Of a DNA stretch of 64,000 nt, positions 25,397 through 33,874 are shown piece by piece. Under the pieces are notes generated by a model. That model saw nothing but the letters and a program-made list of their open reading frames with translations, had not been told where the DNA came from and did not search any database. The position numbers and the translations under genes were made by a program. The DNA is from Chloroflexaceae bacterium. Lineage in GTDB: Bacteria; Chloroflexota; Chloroflexia; Chloroflexales; Chloroflexaceae. Where the stretch lies: positions 1 to 64,000 of the forward strand of contig JANQID010000077.1 of the NCBI GenBank assembly GCA_028282325.1, written 5' to 3'. Position 1 is the first letter of the stretch, and the number at the start of each line of letters is the position of its first letter.

Positions 25397-26041
25397 TCAA
25401 CCTCCCGCCTTCTTCAGCTCTGTTGCAGGCACTCCGGCAACAACTGCTCGTTCCGGAACATGGCGGTGAACCAATGCGCCCGCGCCAACTACACTCCAAT
25501 CGCCCACTTCTCGCTGAGGCATCACTGTAGCTCCGATACCAATAAAGCAGCCCTCGCCGATACGTACTTCGCCCCCAAGATGAACCCCAGGAGCGATATG
25601 CGTATGCGAGCCAATCTGGCTATGGTGATCGACGCTACAGCCTGTATTGAGAATAATGTTTGATCCGATAATGCTGCCAGGATTCACAATAACGCCTGCG
25701 CAGATAACGGTACCCGGCTCAATACGAACGTCTGGGGCAATTATAGCAGAGGGATGGCGAGCAACAAAGAACTGCTCGCCAGAATTGTGAAGGAGATTGA
25801 AGAAATGGCGTCTTGTTGAGTTATTACCAATACCGATAACAACTGCTTCGTGTGGGATAGTAGGCAGATCCGCAATGAAGGCAAGAACGGAGAGTCCAAG
25901 GAATTCTTGCCCAACGCGCTGCGGATCATCATCAACATATCCTATTGGAACAAAAGAAGAGTTTGCCTCATACGCTCTTTGAAGAACATCTGCCACAACC
26001 TGCCCATGGCCGCCAGATCCCAGGATAATAACACGTTGCAT
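25397..26041 (-). CDS. NeuD/PglD-like sugar O/N-acetyltransferase
   Basis: This is a 214-residue left-handed beta-helix acetyltransferase. The N-terminal Rossmann-like part (VIILGSGGHGQVVADVLQ, then IGYVDDDP) binds the nucleotide sugar. The C-terminal hexapeptide repeats include GCSVDHHSQIGSHTHIAPG, with the His used as general base in PglD-type enzymes. It probably acetylates the 4-amino group of the UDP sugar. The start abuts the sugar transferase stop by one base and the aminotransferase follows at 8 bp, so all three should be translated from one mRNA. Confidence 0.88.
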   Translation of the reverse strand: MQRVIILGSGGHGQVVADVLQRAYEANSSFVPIGYVDDDPQRVGQEFLGLSVLAFIADLPTIPHEAVVIGIGNNSTRRHFFNLLHNSGEQFFVARHPSAIIAPDVRIEPGTVICAGVIVNPGSIIGSNIILNTGCSVDHHSQIGSHTHIAPGVHLGGEVRIGEGCFIGIGATVMPQREVGDWSVVGAGALVHRHVPERAVVAGVPATELKKAGG

Positions 26042-26656
26042 TTAATAAGCCCCGGCGCTTCCTCTGAACTCTTCAGCAGTCACATGGCCCTGTTGAGTAA
26101 TGCCATCTCGTTTGAAAACCTTCCAGAACGTGAGGAAGAAAATCTTGACATCAACCCAGATCGAGAGGTTATCAACATACCAAACGTCAAGCATAAACTT
26201 CTCTTCCCATTCCAACGCATTTCGACCATTCACCTGCGCCCAGCCGGTAATGCCCGGAACAACATTATGGCGGCGCATTTGCCAGTCCGTATAGTAATCG
26301 AGGTACTTCATCAGAAGAGGGCGTGGGCCAATCAGACTCATTTCACCACGCAGAACATTCAGAAGCTCCGGCAGTTCATCCAGGCTCGTACTGCGCAAAA
26401 ACTTGCCGAACGGCGTCAGTCGTTCGTGATCGGGCAGTAAATTGCCCTGGGCATCGCGCGCATCTGACATCGTGCGAAATTTGAACATCGTGAAAGGCTT
26501 ACCATTAATACCTGGCCGCATTTGCCGAAATAGCACCGGCCCGCCAAGATTAATGCGTACCAAGACCACGATTAATAATATGACAGGCAGCAACATCACA
26601 AGAAGCAGGAGCGAAGCAAAGAAGTCTACCAGCCGTTTGCCAAATTGTGCGTACAT
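26042..26656 (-). CDS. PglC/WcaJ-type phosphoglycosyl transferase
   Basis: This is a 204-residue bacterial sugar transferase that moves phospho-sugar from a UDP sugar to undecaprenyl phosphate, the first committed step of polymer assembly. It has a re-entrant hydrophobic helix (10-32), [27 protein letters not shown] with the catalytic Asp-Glu pair, and [10 protein letters not shown]. The short size, without the extra membrane helices of WcaJ/WbaP, matches PglC, which uses UDP-diacetylbacillosamine. The neighbouring genes support the same substrate here. Confidence 0.9.
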   Translation of the reverse strand: MYAQFGKRLVDFFASLLLLVMLLPVILLIVVLVRINLGGPVLFRQMRPGINGKPFTMFKFRTMSDARDAQGNLLPDHERLTPFGKFLRSTSLDELPELLNVLRGEMSLIGPRPLLMKYLDYYTDWQMRRHNVVPGITGWAQVNGRNALEWEEKFMLDVWYVDNLSIWVDVKIFFLTFWKVFKRDGITQQGHVTAEEFRGSAGAY

Positions 26657-26833
26657 GCGCTATTGCCTCCGTCTCTAGTAATACTTTGCGTATATGGAGC
26701 ACTTTGAGCAGAAAATGCCAGAGATGTTACGCCAGATCAGACTAGCGTTAAAAACAACAGCAGTGTAGTAAAGAGGGGTTGCTAAGGGATGACAGTTAGC
26801 AAATCCGAGGATGACTAAAAGGTTATGAAATGT

Positions 26834-26873
26834 GTAAACGCGCGAGGGCTATCTCAAGCCCTCGCGCGTTTAC
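26834..26873 (-). terminator. Hairpin, 17-bp perfect GC-rich stem
   Basis: 26834-26850 pairs perfectly with 26857-26873 around a six-base loop; the stem contains CGCGCGAGGG. It lies 50 bp beyond the end of the glycosyltransferase gene 26924-28147. On the minus strand it is followed by a moderately T-rich stretch, so it probably separates this transcript from the PglC-like operon. Confidence 0.7.
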
Positions 26874-26923
26874 GAACATGCTTTTCAGCACGATGTTACA
26901 CAATGCTTATGTGGGTATTGCAG

Positions 26924-28147
26924 TTACTTGCTGCGCGCGAATTTTTCCATCAAGTTCACGAAATCTTCAGCCTGCTGATGACGATTAAAATGTTCGACCA
27001 CATAAGCGCGCGCCGCACGTCCCATTGTCCGTGCTGTAGCGCGATCATCGGCTAAACGCTGAATCGCAGCAGCCAAAGCTGAGTCATCGCCCGGCGGAAC
27101 AAAAAGACCGCCGTTTGCCGACTCTATAACGTGCCGTATTACCCCATCGATGGCCAGGATTGTCGGACGTTCGGCGGCCATATAATCGAAGACCTTGTTT
27201 GGATATGTTGTTCGAAACATTGGAATGTTCCTGAGCGTTGCCAGACAGACATCAGATGCAGCCAACACTTCAGGCATCTCCGACTTGGGCCTTGACCCGG
27301 CAAAAATAACGTTCGGCAGTTCAAGCCGCCGAGCCATTGCCTCCAGATTCGCCTGCTCCTTGCCGCCACCAACCATCAAGAAATGGATGTGCGGCGCGGC
27401 GCGCAGGCGATCAGCGGCGCGAAGCACCGTTTCAAGGTCGTTGGCCATGCCAAAAGCGCCTGCGTAAGTCGCGACAAATCGATTATCGAGATTGAACTCA
27501 TCACGAATACGCTGACCTTTCTCACCGGGAGCGAACATATCTGGATCAACTCCATTCGATATCAGGCTTACTTTGGACGCCGGAACGCCCTTGCCAATCA
27601 AATAGTCACGGTAAGCTGGCGAATTCACCAGCAGATGATCCGCTCGCGCATACAAAAAACGTTCGAGCCAGCGTGACATTGCGATCAAGATTGGGTTACG
27701 CAGCACGCCAATGTCGATGGCAAACTCTGGCCATAAATCACGAATCTCAAGCAAGAACGGACGCCGACGCAGTAACGCGACTAACCAGGCCGATATTGCC
27801 TGAAATATCGGCGGTGAAGTTCCCATCACTGCATCAATGCGCCCGGCGCGCAGCCCGGCAATGACCGAACTCGCCATAAAGCTAAAGAAGGCGACAACCC
27901 GCCAGATAAAACTCCAGTTAAGCGAAGGAAAGGTATAAGCTCGTAGCACGCGCACGCCGTCAAGGTTCTGTTCAGACACAAACTTCCTACGAGCGCCTAC
28001 CTGCTGTCCGGTATTGTAAACGAGATTGCTGGCGACTACCGTGAACTGATGCCCGCGCTCAACCCAGTGACGTGCAAGTTCATAATGTCTTGTGCCGCCG
28101 GGTTCGGTTGGTGCTGCGAATACCTGGTGAATAAGCAGTATGTGCAT
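26924..28147 (-). CDS. GT4 family glycosyltransferase (WbuB-like)
   Basis: This is a 407-residue GT-B enzyme. The N-terminal acceptor domain starts MHILLIHQVFAAPTEPGGTRH, with GTSPPIFQAI and LEIRDLWPEFAIDIG, phrases typical of WbuB/fucosaminyltransferase-like enzymes. The donor domain has YAGAFGMANDLETVL and the Glu motif EVLAASDVCLATL. The ATG at 28147 was chosen because the earlier in-frame stretch lies inside the neighbouring heparinase-like gene. It lies two bases after that gene. The sugar donor is unknown. Confidence 0.85.
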   Translation of the reverse strand: MHILLIHQVFAAPTEPGGTRHYELARHWVERGHQFTVVASNLVYNTGQQVGARRKFVSEQNLDGVRVLRAYTFPSLNWSFIWRVVAFFSFMASSVIAGLRAGRIDAVMGTSPPIFQAISAWLVALLRRRPFLLEIRDLWPEFAIDIGVLRNPILIAMSRWLERFLYARADHLLVNSPAYRDYLIGKGVPASKVSLISNGVDPDMFAPGEKGQRIRDEFNLDNRFVATYAGAFGMANDLETVLRAADRLRAAPHIHFLMVGGGKEQANLEAMARRLELPNVIFAGSRPKSEMPEVLAASDVCLATLRNIPMFRTTYPNKVFDYMAAERPTILAIDGVIRHVIESANGGLFVPPGDDSALAAAIQRLADDRATARTMGRAARAYVVEHFNRHQQAEDFVNLMEKFARSK

Positions 28148-28149
28148 AC

Positions 28150-30318
28150 CTATAACCTTAATTGATCGTCTAGCGCGCCGCTGAGTTCTACTGCGGCGAC
28201 AAGCGGTTGCTCTTCCTTGTCGATCACGAGTTGAACTGTCGCAGCCCAATCCATAGCTTCGATGAACAAAGCTTCACCTTCGCTGCGCACTTGCGATTTT
28301 CCTGGCCCCAAAAGCGACCAGAAAACCTGTTGCGTACTTTGACATTCCAACGCAACTGAGAGCGCAGGCTCACGAACCATATACGTTGGCGCACGCCAAC
28401 CACGTGGCGTGTGCGCATCGGCGCTAACCAGCGAGACGCTTCCAGAATCGCTGAACATCCCGACCTTGATCTCGTATGACCCGGCGGGCGTTTGCATTAT
28501 GAGTCGGCGGTCGCGTTCGTCCCATTCGTATGGAACATCAGGCAATAGCCAGTGCAGCCGATAGGTGTGAGAGCCCGAACTGGCCAACCGATCCAAAACC
28601 AGCCACCAATCATCGGCCAGACGAACCACTCCGCGGCAATGCGCGACCGGCTCTGCCAGCCGTTGGTAGCCGTTATGCGATCCTTCCCAATACGCCAGCA
28701 GACCTTTCGCAGAACGCACATCACGACGCACTTCGCAACGCGCCCAGGGCAACCAGAGAAACTTGCTGAACTTGTCCATCTGGCTCTGTGCATCCACACT
28801 GACGGTGTTGTGATACATTGTCTGGGTCAGCGGGTTATTCCAGGGCGCCGGCGCATTGTAGCTGTACGTTCCGGCGTCTAATGCAATGTTTTGCCCTCGC
28901 CACCAGAGATCAAGATGCAGAAGGTCGGCATGCCCCGGACGATCACAAAACCTTCCGCAATGGATGAAAACGAAGCCCTGTGCGGAGCGCAAGGTGCTGT
29001 ATCCGCCAGCATTGGCCCGCAGATCAACATACGGCAGGTTTGCCGCCGGCGACTCCAGGGCTGATGCGCCGAATAGCCAGAGCAAATCTTCATCCCACGG
29101 TCCCGCATCAAAACGGCGCGTTCCACTGCTGAGATAGCACGCCGCCTGCACAACCGGGCGAAAATCTTGCGGCTGGCAATTGTTCAAGGGCAGCACCAGA
29201 GCGCCGTCATTCTGGCCATAGTTCGGCAAATGACCGCATATGCCATCTTGTATTTGAAAGAGCCACTCGCCTGCCCGTTGGACGCGCTGTTTCAGTTCAG
29301 CGCTCAACGGTTCACCAACGATATCGCCTAGACGCAGCGCCCAGATGTAGTCCTGCAACATCAGCCGGTGATAATTTGTCGAATGTTGAGCAAACGAACC
29401 GTCGTCATAGATAAGGGCTCGGCCCTGCGCCTCCAATACCTGGCGCCCCCGTTCACGCCAGGCGCTCGCGTCACGCAATTCAGGGAACAACAAACCGATG
29501 GTCCATAGCCCTACACCCTCGCTGATACCATGATTGTTGCGCTGACTAAGGGCATAATCGATGTTTGACGCAATCCGTCGACCAGACGCAGCCATCATCC
29601 GGGCCATATTAGCGACGCGATCGGCGGTTGTTGCAGCGGCATCCAGAAACCCATAGAGTCCAAAGCACCAGGCCATCACCCGAAAGGCCGCTTCTTGGCC
29701 GCATTTCCAGTTCGGCCCTTGATTCGGCGGGTTATGCGTTTGCCAGTGCTCCGCCAATGTCCAGAACAGGTCCGCATACTGTTCATCGCCGGTGCGCCAG
29801 TATGCACGAACCAATGCGTAGACAAACCCAAATCGACTTGGCTCCCAGATGATTTTGATATCGCCATAGCCAAAATCACTGATCTGGCTCCAATGCTGAT
29901 CAGCCGGAATACGCTGGCCGCTAAAAGGGTTGACATGCCAATCCGGCGGCATTCCCACCTGTGCAGGCGTATGTTCAAAATAGCGCAATACACCGGCACG
30001 GATCTCTGCACCCAAGCGTTGCGGCGTCGTTTCCTGTGCATCCCAGGCGGACAGAAGCGGCGCATAGGCATGCCTTTGCGCAGGTGCAAAGAAAAAGGCT
30101 GGAGCAAGCGCCAGCCGATGTCTCAGGTATGTTTCCGGATCGGCAAGATCCGCCGCACCAACCGCCGATGAGAGGGGTAATGCTTCCCATGCATATGGCG
30201 GCGACTGTCTACGAATACGCCCGCTCCGCAAGCGGATAGCATAACTCAGACGAAATATCAGCCAGTCTGGGCCAAGATGCGTCCACAATTGCTGAAAACG
30301 TTTTATCCTACCGAACAT
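28150..30318 (-). CDS. Heparinase II/III family protein
   Basis: This is a 722-residue protein with an N-terminal (alpha/alpha)-toroid-like domain (HWHVNPFSGQ-type region, WKCGQEAAFRVMAW, SQRNNHGISEGVGL). The C-terminal heparinase II/III-like beta domain contains CDRPGHADLLHLDLWWRG, IALDAGTYSYN and MYHNTVSVD. Relatives are polysaccharide lyases acting on uronic-acid polymers and are often found in exopolysaccharide clusters. No clear signal peptide is present. The start at 30318 overlaps the wecB-like gene by 11 bp and fits better than 30519, which lies deep in that gene. Confidence 0.85.
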   Translation of the reverse strand: MFGRIKRFQQLWTHLGPDWLIFRLSYAIRLRSGRIRRQSPPYAWEALPLSSAVGAADLADPETYLRHRLALAPAFFFAPAQRHAYAPLLSAWDAQETTPQRLGAEIRAGVLRYFEHTPAQVGMPPDWHVNPFSGQRIPADQHWSQISDFGYGDIKIIWEPSRFGFVYALVRAYWRTGDEQYADLFWTLAEHWQTHNPPNQGPNWKCGQEAAFRVMAWCFGLYGFLDAAATTADRVANMARMMAASGRRIASNIDYALSQRNNHGISEGVGLWTIGLLFPELRDASAWRERGRQVLEAQGRALIYDDGSFAQHSTNYHRLMLQDYIWALRLGDIVGEPLSAELKQRVQRAGEWLFQIQDGICGHLPNYGQNDGALVLPLNNCQPQDFRPVVQAACYLSSGTRRFDAGPWDEDLLWLFGASALESPAANLPYVDLRANAGGYSTLRSAQGFVFIHCGRFCDRPGHADLLHLDLWWRGQNIALDAGTYSYNAPAPWNNPLTQTMYHNTVSVDAQSQMDKFSKFLWLPWARCEVRRDVRSAKGLLAYWEGSHNGYQRLAEPVAHCRGVVRLADDWWLVLDRLASSGSHTYRLHWLLPDVPYEWDERDRRLIMQTPAGSYEIKVGMFSDSGSVSLVSADAHTPRGWRAPTYMVREPALSVALECQSTQQVFWSLLGPGKSQVRSEGEALFIEAMDWAATVQLVIDKEEQPLVAAVELSGALDDQLRL

Positions 30319-31396
30319 AGTCAACAACGATATCGGCGATACGCTCGCTGGCTTTACCATCCCACAACGGCGGCAGTTCATGTGGTCGAACATATCCATC
30401 CAGAACGCGATCTGCTTCACTCCGCAACCGCTGCATATCACGACCGACCAGAGTGTTCGTTCCGAGCGATACAGTAATTGGACGCTCGGTATTCTCGCGC
30501 ACGGTAAGGCAAGGGACACCTAAAAAGGTGGTCTCTTCCTGAATGCCTCCTGAGTCGGTAATAACGACAGATGCGTGATGTTGGAGAGCCAGGAAGTCAA
30601 GGTACCCAATCGGCTCAATCAGATTCAAGCGTTCAATGCCCGGCGCATCGAGTTTAGACAACCGTTGGCGTGTACGCGGATGAACCGGAAAAATGACGGG
30701 AACCCGCTGACCGATTGCAATCAAGGTCTGGACTATCTCCTGGAGCATTTCCTCGTCATCGACATTCGATGGTCGATGTAACGTAACAAGCGCATACGCA
30801 TCATCGCGACGCTCGGCTACTTGACCACGTTCCCACCGCTCAAGAGCCGCCGGCGACAAACGCACAAGCGTGTCAATCATAACGTTGCCCACCAGATGGA
30901 TCTTCTCCGGCGCTACTCCTTCGCGGATGAGGTTCTCATTCCCATCCGCTGATGGCGTTAATAGCAAATCGGCAATCTGGTCAGTAAGCAAGCGGTTGAT
31001 CTCCTCCGGCATGGTTCGATCAAACGAGCGTAGCCCGGCTTCAACATGCCCGACCGAAATATTGAGCTTGGCGCAAACGAGCGCGGCGGCGACGGTGGAA
31101 TTCACATCACCATAGACGAGCACCAGGTCTGGGCGAACATCCTGCGCCACTTCCTCGAATCGGATCATAATCTGCCCGGTTTGCACGGCATGCGAACCTG
31201 ATCCCACTTCTAGATTGAGATCCGGTTGAGGTAGACCGAGTTGTTGGAAGAAGATGTCTGACATCTTCTGATCATAGTGTTGCCCCGTATGCACGAGCAT
31301 CTGCTGCATTCCGTCCCGGGCGGACAGACTTGCGATGACCGGCGCGGCTTTCATAAAATTTGGACGTGCGCCAACGATATGAACAATTCGATGCAT
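30308..31396 (-). CDS. wecB: UDP-N-acetylglucosamine 2-epimerase
   Basis: This is a 362-residue non-hydrolysing epimerase interconverting UDP-GlcNAc and UDP-ManNAc. Motifs are IVGARPNFMKAAPVI, VHTGQHYD, YGDVNSTVAAALVCAKL, HVEAGLRSFDRTMPEEINR and VITDSGGIQEETTFLGVPC. Together with the nucleotide-sugar dehydrogenase at 44.6-45.9 kb it could supply UDP-ManNAcA. The ATG at 31396 is four bases from the stop of the bidomain oxidoreductase gene, so the two are tightly coupled. Confidence 0.93.
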   Translation of the reverse strand: MHRIVHIVGARPNFMKAAPVIASLSARDGMQQMLVHTGQHYDQKMSDIFFQQLGLPQPDLNLEVGSGSHAVQTGQIMIRFEEVAQDVRPDLVLVYGDVNSTVAAALVCAKLNISVGHVEAGLRSFDRTMPEEINRLLTDQIADLLLTPSADGNENLIREGVAPEKIHLVGNVMIDTLVRLSPAALERWERGQVAERRDDAYALVTLHRPSNVDDEEMLQEIVQTLIAIGQRVPVIFPVHPRTRQRLSKLDAPGIERLNLIEPIGYLDFLALQHHASVVITDSGGIQEETTFLGVPCLTVRENTERPITVSLGTNTLVGRDMQRLRSEADRVLDGYVRPHELPPLWDGKASERIADIVVDYVR

Positions 31397-31400
31397 ATGC

Positions 31401-33623
31401 CTACCCCTCAATATCAACCGGCGCACCTATTTGCAAACTTCGTTGCGCGGCCAGCGTCGCTTCAGTTGAACGAACTATCGCATCAAAAGACATCGGCGCT
31501 TCCGCCTTGCCGATAAGATGCTCAACGAATAATCGCCACTCGGCGCGATGCCCTTTGTCCTGCCGCAAAGCAGCTGTTTGATCCAGGCGTTTGCGATTAT
31601 GGCGGATCTCCAACTTGCGAAAATCCTCCATTCGTGCGGCCAGGCCGCCGCCAAAAACTTCAAGATATTCTTTCCCAAACCCTTTATCGCCGTTGGCGGC
31701 ATAGGTAATCGTTCCAATTGAGCCATCCGCAAATTCCAGGTTGATCACAAGATTATCTTGCGCATAGCGGCCATTATCCGGTAGCGTGCGCGTGAGCACC
31801 CTTTGCAGCGTCCTTCCGGCGAGGAACAGCAGCAGATCGATAAAGTGGCATCCTTCGCCAAGCAATCGACCGCCGCCCTGAGCAAGATCATGGACCCAAT
31901 GCTCGCGCGGGATATACCCTGCATTGACGCGATAATTCAGGATCAGCGGCTCCTGGATTTGATCGAGGTATTGCTTGAGCGTAACGATGAAGGGAGCGAA
32001 ACGCCGATTAAAACCAACCATCAAGGCCGGAGCGTACATGCTTTGCTGTTCAGCGCGCTCCGTTGCGGCTGCATACGCCGCCTGGATAGCATTCAACTCA
32101 GAGCCGTTCAAACAGAGCGGCTTTTCAACAAACACATGCTTCCCGGCGACCAGCGCCGCGATGACTTGGCGCGCGTGCAAATGGTGTCGAGTGAGAATCG
32201 CGACGGTGTTGATGTTCGGGTCGCGCAGAATTTCATCCGTGTTGGTTGTACAATACATGAAGCCAAAGCGTTCAGCCGAAGCCCGCGAACTCAAACCGCT
32301 ATTACTCGCAATACCAACCCGCGTAAGGGATTCGATATCTTTGATTGCCGGCAGCAGCGTCGCATTGGCAAAATTGCCCGCTCCCAGCACCCCCAGGGTC
32401 GCTTGCTGTATGTGCGCCAAACCGCCTCGCATCGACGGCTGCACAGACCACGCAACAGATGGTTTCGGAGATAACGCAACTGTACGATCGAGCGCGGCAG
32501 CATCCGTATAGGTCAGGAGCACGCCCATAAAGAGGTTGCCTGACTTGCCGGTAATTACATCATACGAATCTGGCGCATCTTCGATAGCGAAACGATGGGT
32601 GATCAGCGGCTCAACATTGACCTTGTCTTCGGCCAGGAGTTGCACGAATGCCTGCATATTGCGCTGCTCGGTCCAGCGCACATAGGCATAGGGATAATCC
32701 TGGCCTTTATCTTCATAGGCCGGATCGTAGCGTCCCGGCCCGTATGATCGCGAGATACGAAAATCAATCTCTTTTTGATAGTAGGTCTTGCGCGGTATCT
32801 GGGTGCCAACCGCGCCGACGGCGACAACCACGCTTTTGTCACGTGACACTTCACCAGCAAGTTCCACCGGTTGATCGCTCTTTGTATCGGCGGTAATTAG
32901 CGTTGCATCAGCGCCATATCCATTCGAGAATTGCTGACAGAGCGCGATAAATTCATCGGACTGCGATAATGCCGCATCAGCCCCCATCCGCTGTGCAAGT
33001 TCAACACGTTGCGGCTGCAAATCAATACCTATCACAATACACCCGGCGGCCTTGAGCATTTGTACAGTAAGTTGGCCAAGCAACCCCAAGCCGATGACTG
33101 CAACAACTTCGCCGAGCTTGACATCCGCCAGGCGGATGCCCTGCAGCGCGATTGCACCCAGCGTCGTGAAAGCCGCCGCCTCAATGGACACTTGATCGGG
33201 TAGCTTCACGACCAGTGTCCGGGGGACGGCGACAACTTCCGCGTGTACTGCGTAACCGCCGCCAGCGCATGCGACCCGATCGCCAATTTGAAATTCGGAA
33301 ATACCCGAACCGACATCGATAACCGTACCCGCAGACGAATAGCCTAGCGCCATCGGCTGGTCGAGCCGATTTTGCACTGCGTCAATTGTGCCAAGCACAC
33401 CCTCGCGACGGGCTTTATCTATCGTTTGTCGCACGAGATCCGGTCGGGAACGCGCTTTCTGAAGCAAACTCTTCCGTGCAAAATCCACCACCATCCGCTC
33501 CGTACCAGCCGACACCAGTGACGCCCCCGATCGCACGAGAACCTGGCCAGAACCAACTGCGGGCGTGGGAACATCAACAACCGCCGTCTCGCCTGTGCGA
33601 ACGTATTGAAGGAGTTGTTTCAT
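31401..33623 (-). CDS. Bi-domain oxidoreductase: zinc-type alcohol dehydrogenase fused to Gfo/Idh/MocA
   Basis: This 740-residue fusion has an N-terminal medium-chain dehydrogenase part (about 1-370) with ACAGGGYAVHAEV and the Rossmann motif VAVIGLGLLGQLTVQML. The C-terminal Gfo/Idh/MocA part starts near LGVLGAGNFANATLLPAI and includes KHVFVEKPLCL (EKP motif) and GGGRLLGEGCHFIDLLLFL. Such two-domain proteins recur next to heparinase-like and wecB genes in polysaccharide loci, which suggests a redox step on a sugar or uronic acid. The reaction is not established. Confidence 0.88.
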   Translation of the reverse strand: MKQLLQYVRTGETAVVDVPTPAVGSGQVLVRSGASLVSAGTERMVVDFARKSLLQKARSRPDLVRQTIDKARREGVLGTIDAVQNRLDQPMALGYSSAGTVIDVGSGISEFQIGDRVACAGGGYAVHAEVVAVPRTLVVKLPDQVSIEAAAFTTLGAIALQGIRLADVKLGEVVAVIGLGLLGQLTVQMLKAAGCIVIGIDLQPQRVELAQRMGADAALSQSDEFIALCQQFSNGYGADATLITADTKSDQPVELAGEVSRDKSVVVAVGAVGTQIPRKTYYQKEIDFRISRSYGPGRYDPAYEDKGQDYPYAYVRWTEQRNMQAFVQLLAEDKVNVEPLITHRFAIEDAPDSYDVITGKSGNLFMGVLLTYTDAAALDRTVALSPKPSVAWSVQPSMRGGLAHIQQATLGVLGAGNFANATLLPAIKDIESLTRVGIASNSGLSSRASAERFGFMYCTTNTDEILRDPNINTVAILTRHHLHARQVIAALVAGKHVFVEKPLCLNGSELNAIQAAYAAATERAEQQSMYAPALMVGFNRRFAPFIVTLKQYLDQIQEPLILNYRVNAGYIPREHWVHDLAQGGGRLLGEGCHFIDLLLFLAGRTLQRVLTRTLPDNGRYAQDNLVINLEFADGSIGTITYAANGDKGFGKEYLEVFGGGLAARMEDFRKLEIRHNRKRLDQTAALRQDKGHRAEWRLFVEHLIGKAEAPMSFDAIVRSTEATLAAQRSLQIGAPVDIEG

Positions 33624-33874
33624 ACCTTAAGCTCCAGATCCTCTGTCTTCTGGTTCACTGTGCCGTATGTCATTCTGTTCTGCTGAACCGTAGCGGTAAG
33701 CTACTCGATGACTCGGCGAGACGCCAGAAACTCGCCGAGAAATGAAGGCGAAGCAGACTCGATAGAGCTTCGGGAAGCCGCAAGTACCATAACGCAACTG
33801 GCGGCCACTGACCAGTTCAGACAACCCACGTAGATAGTAGGTGTGACAGGTCGACTCGAAGGTCGGGTAGATCG
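33624..33874. other. Intergenic region with small hairpin
   Basis: CTCGGCGAG (33712-33720) and CTCGCCGAG (33731-33739) form a perfect 9-bp stem with a ten-base loop. On the minus strand this lies downstream of the tandem glycosyltransferase gene and could end its transcript, although no T-run follows. A short minus-strand ORF over most of the gap resembles no known family. Confidence 0.4.
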
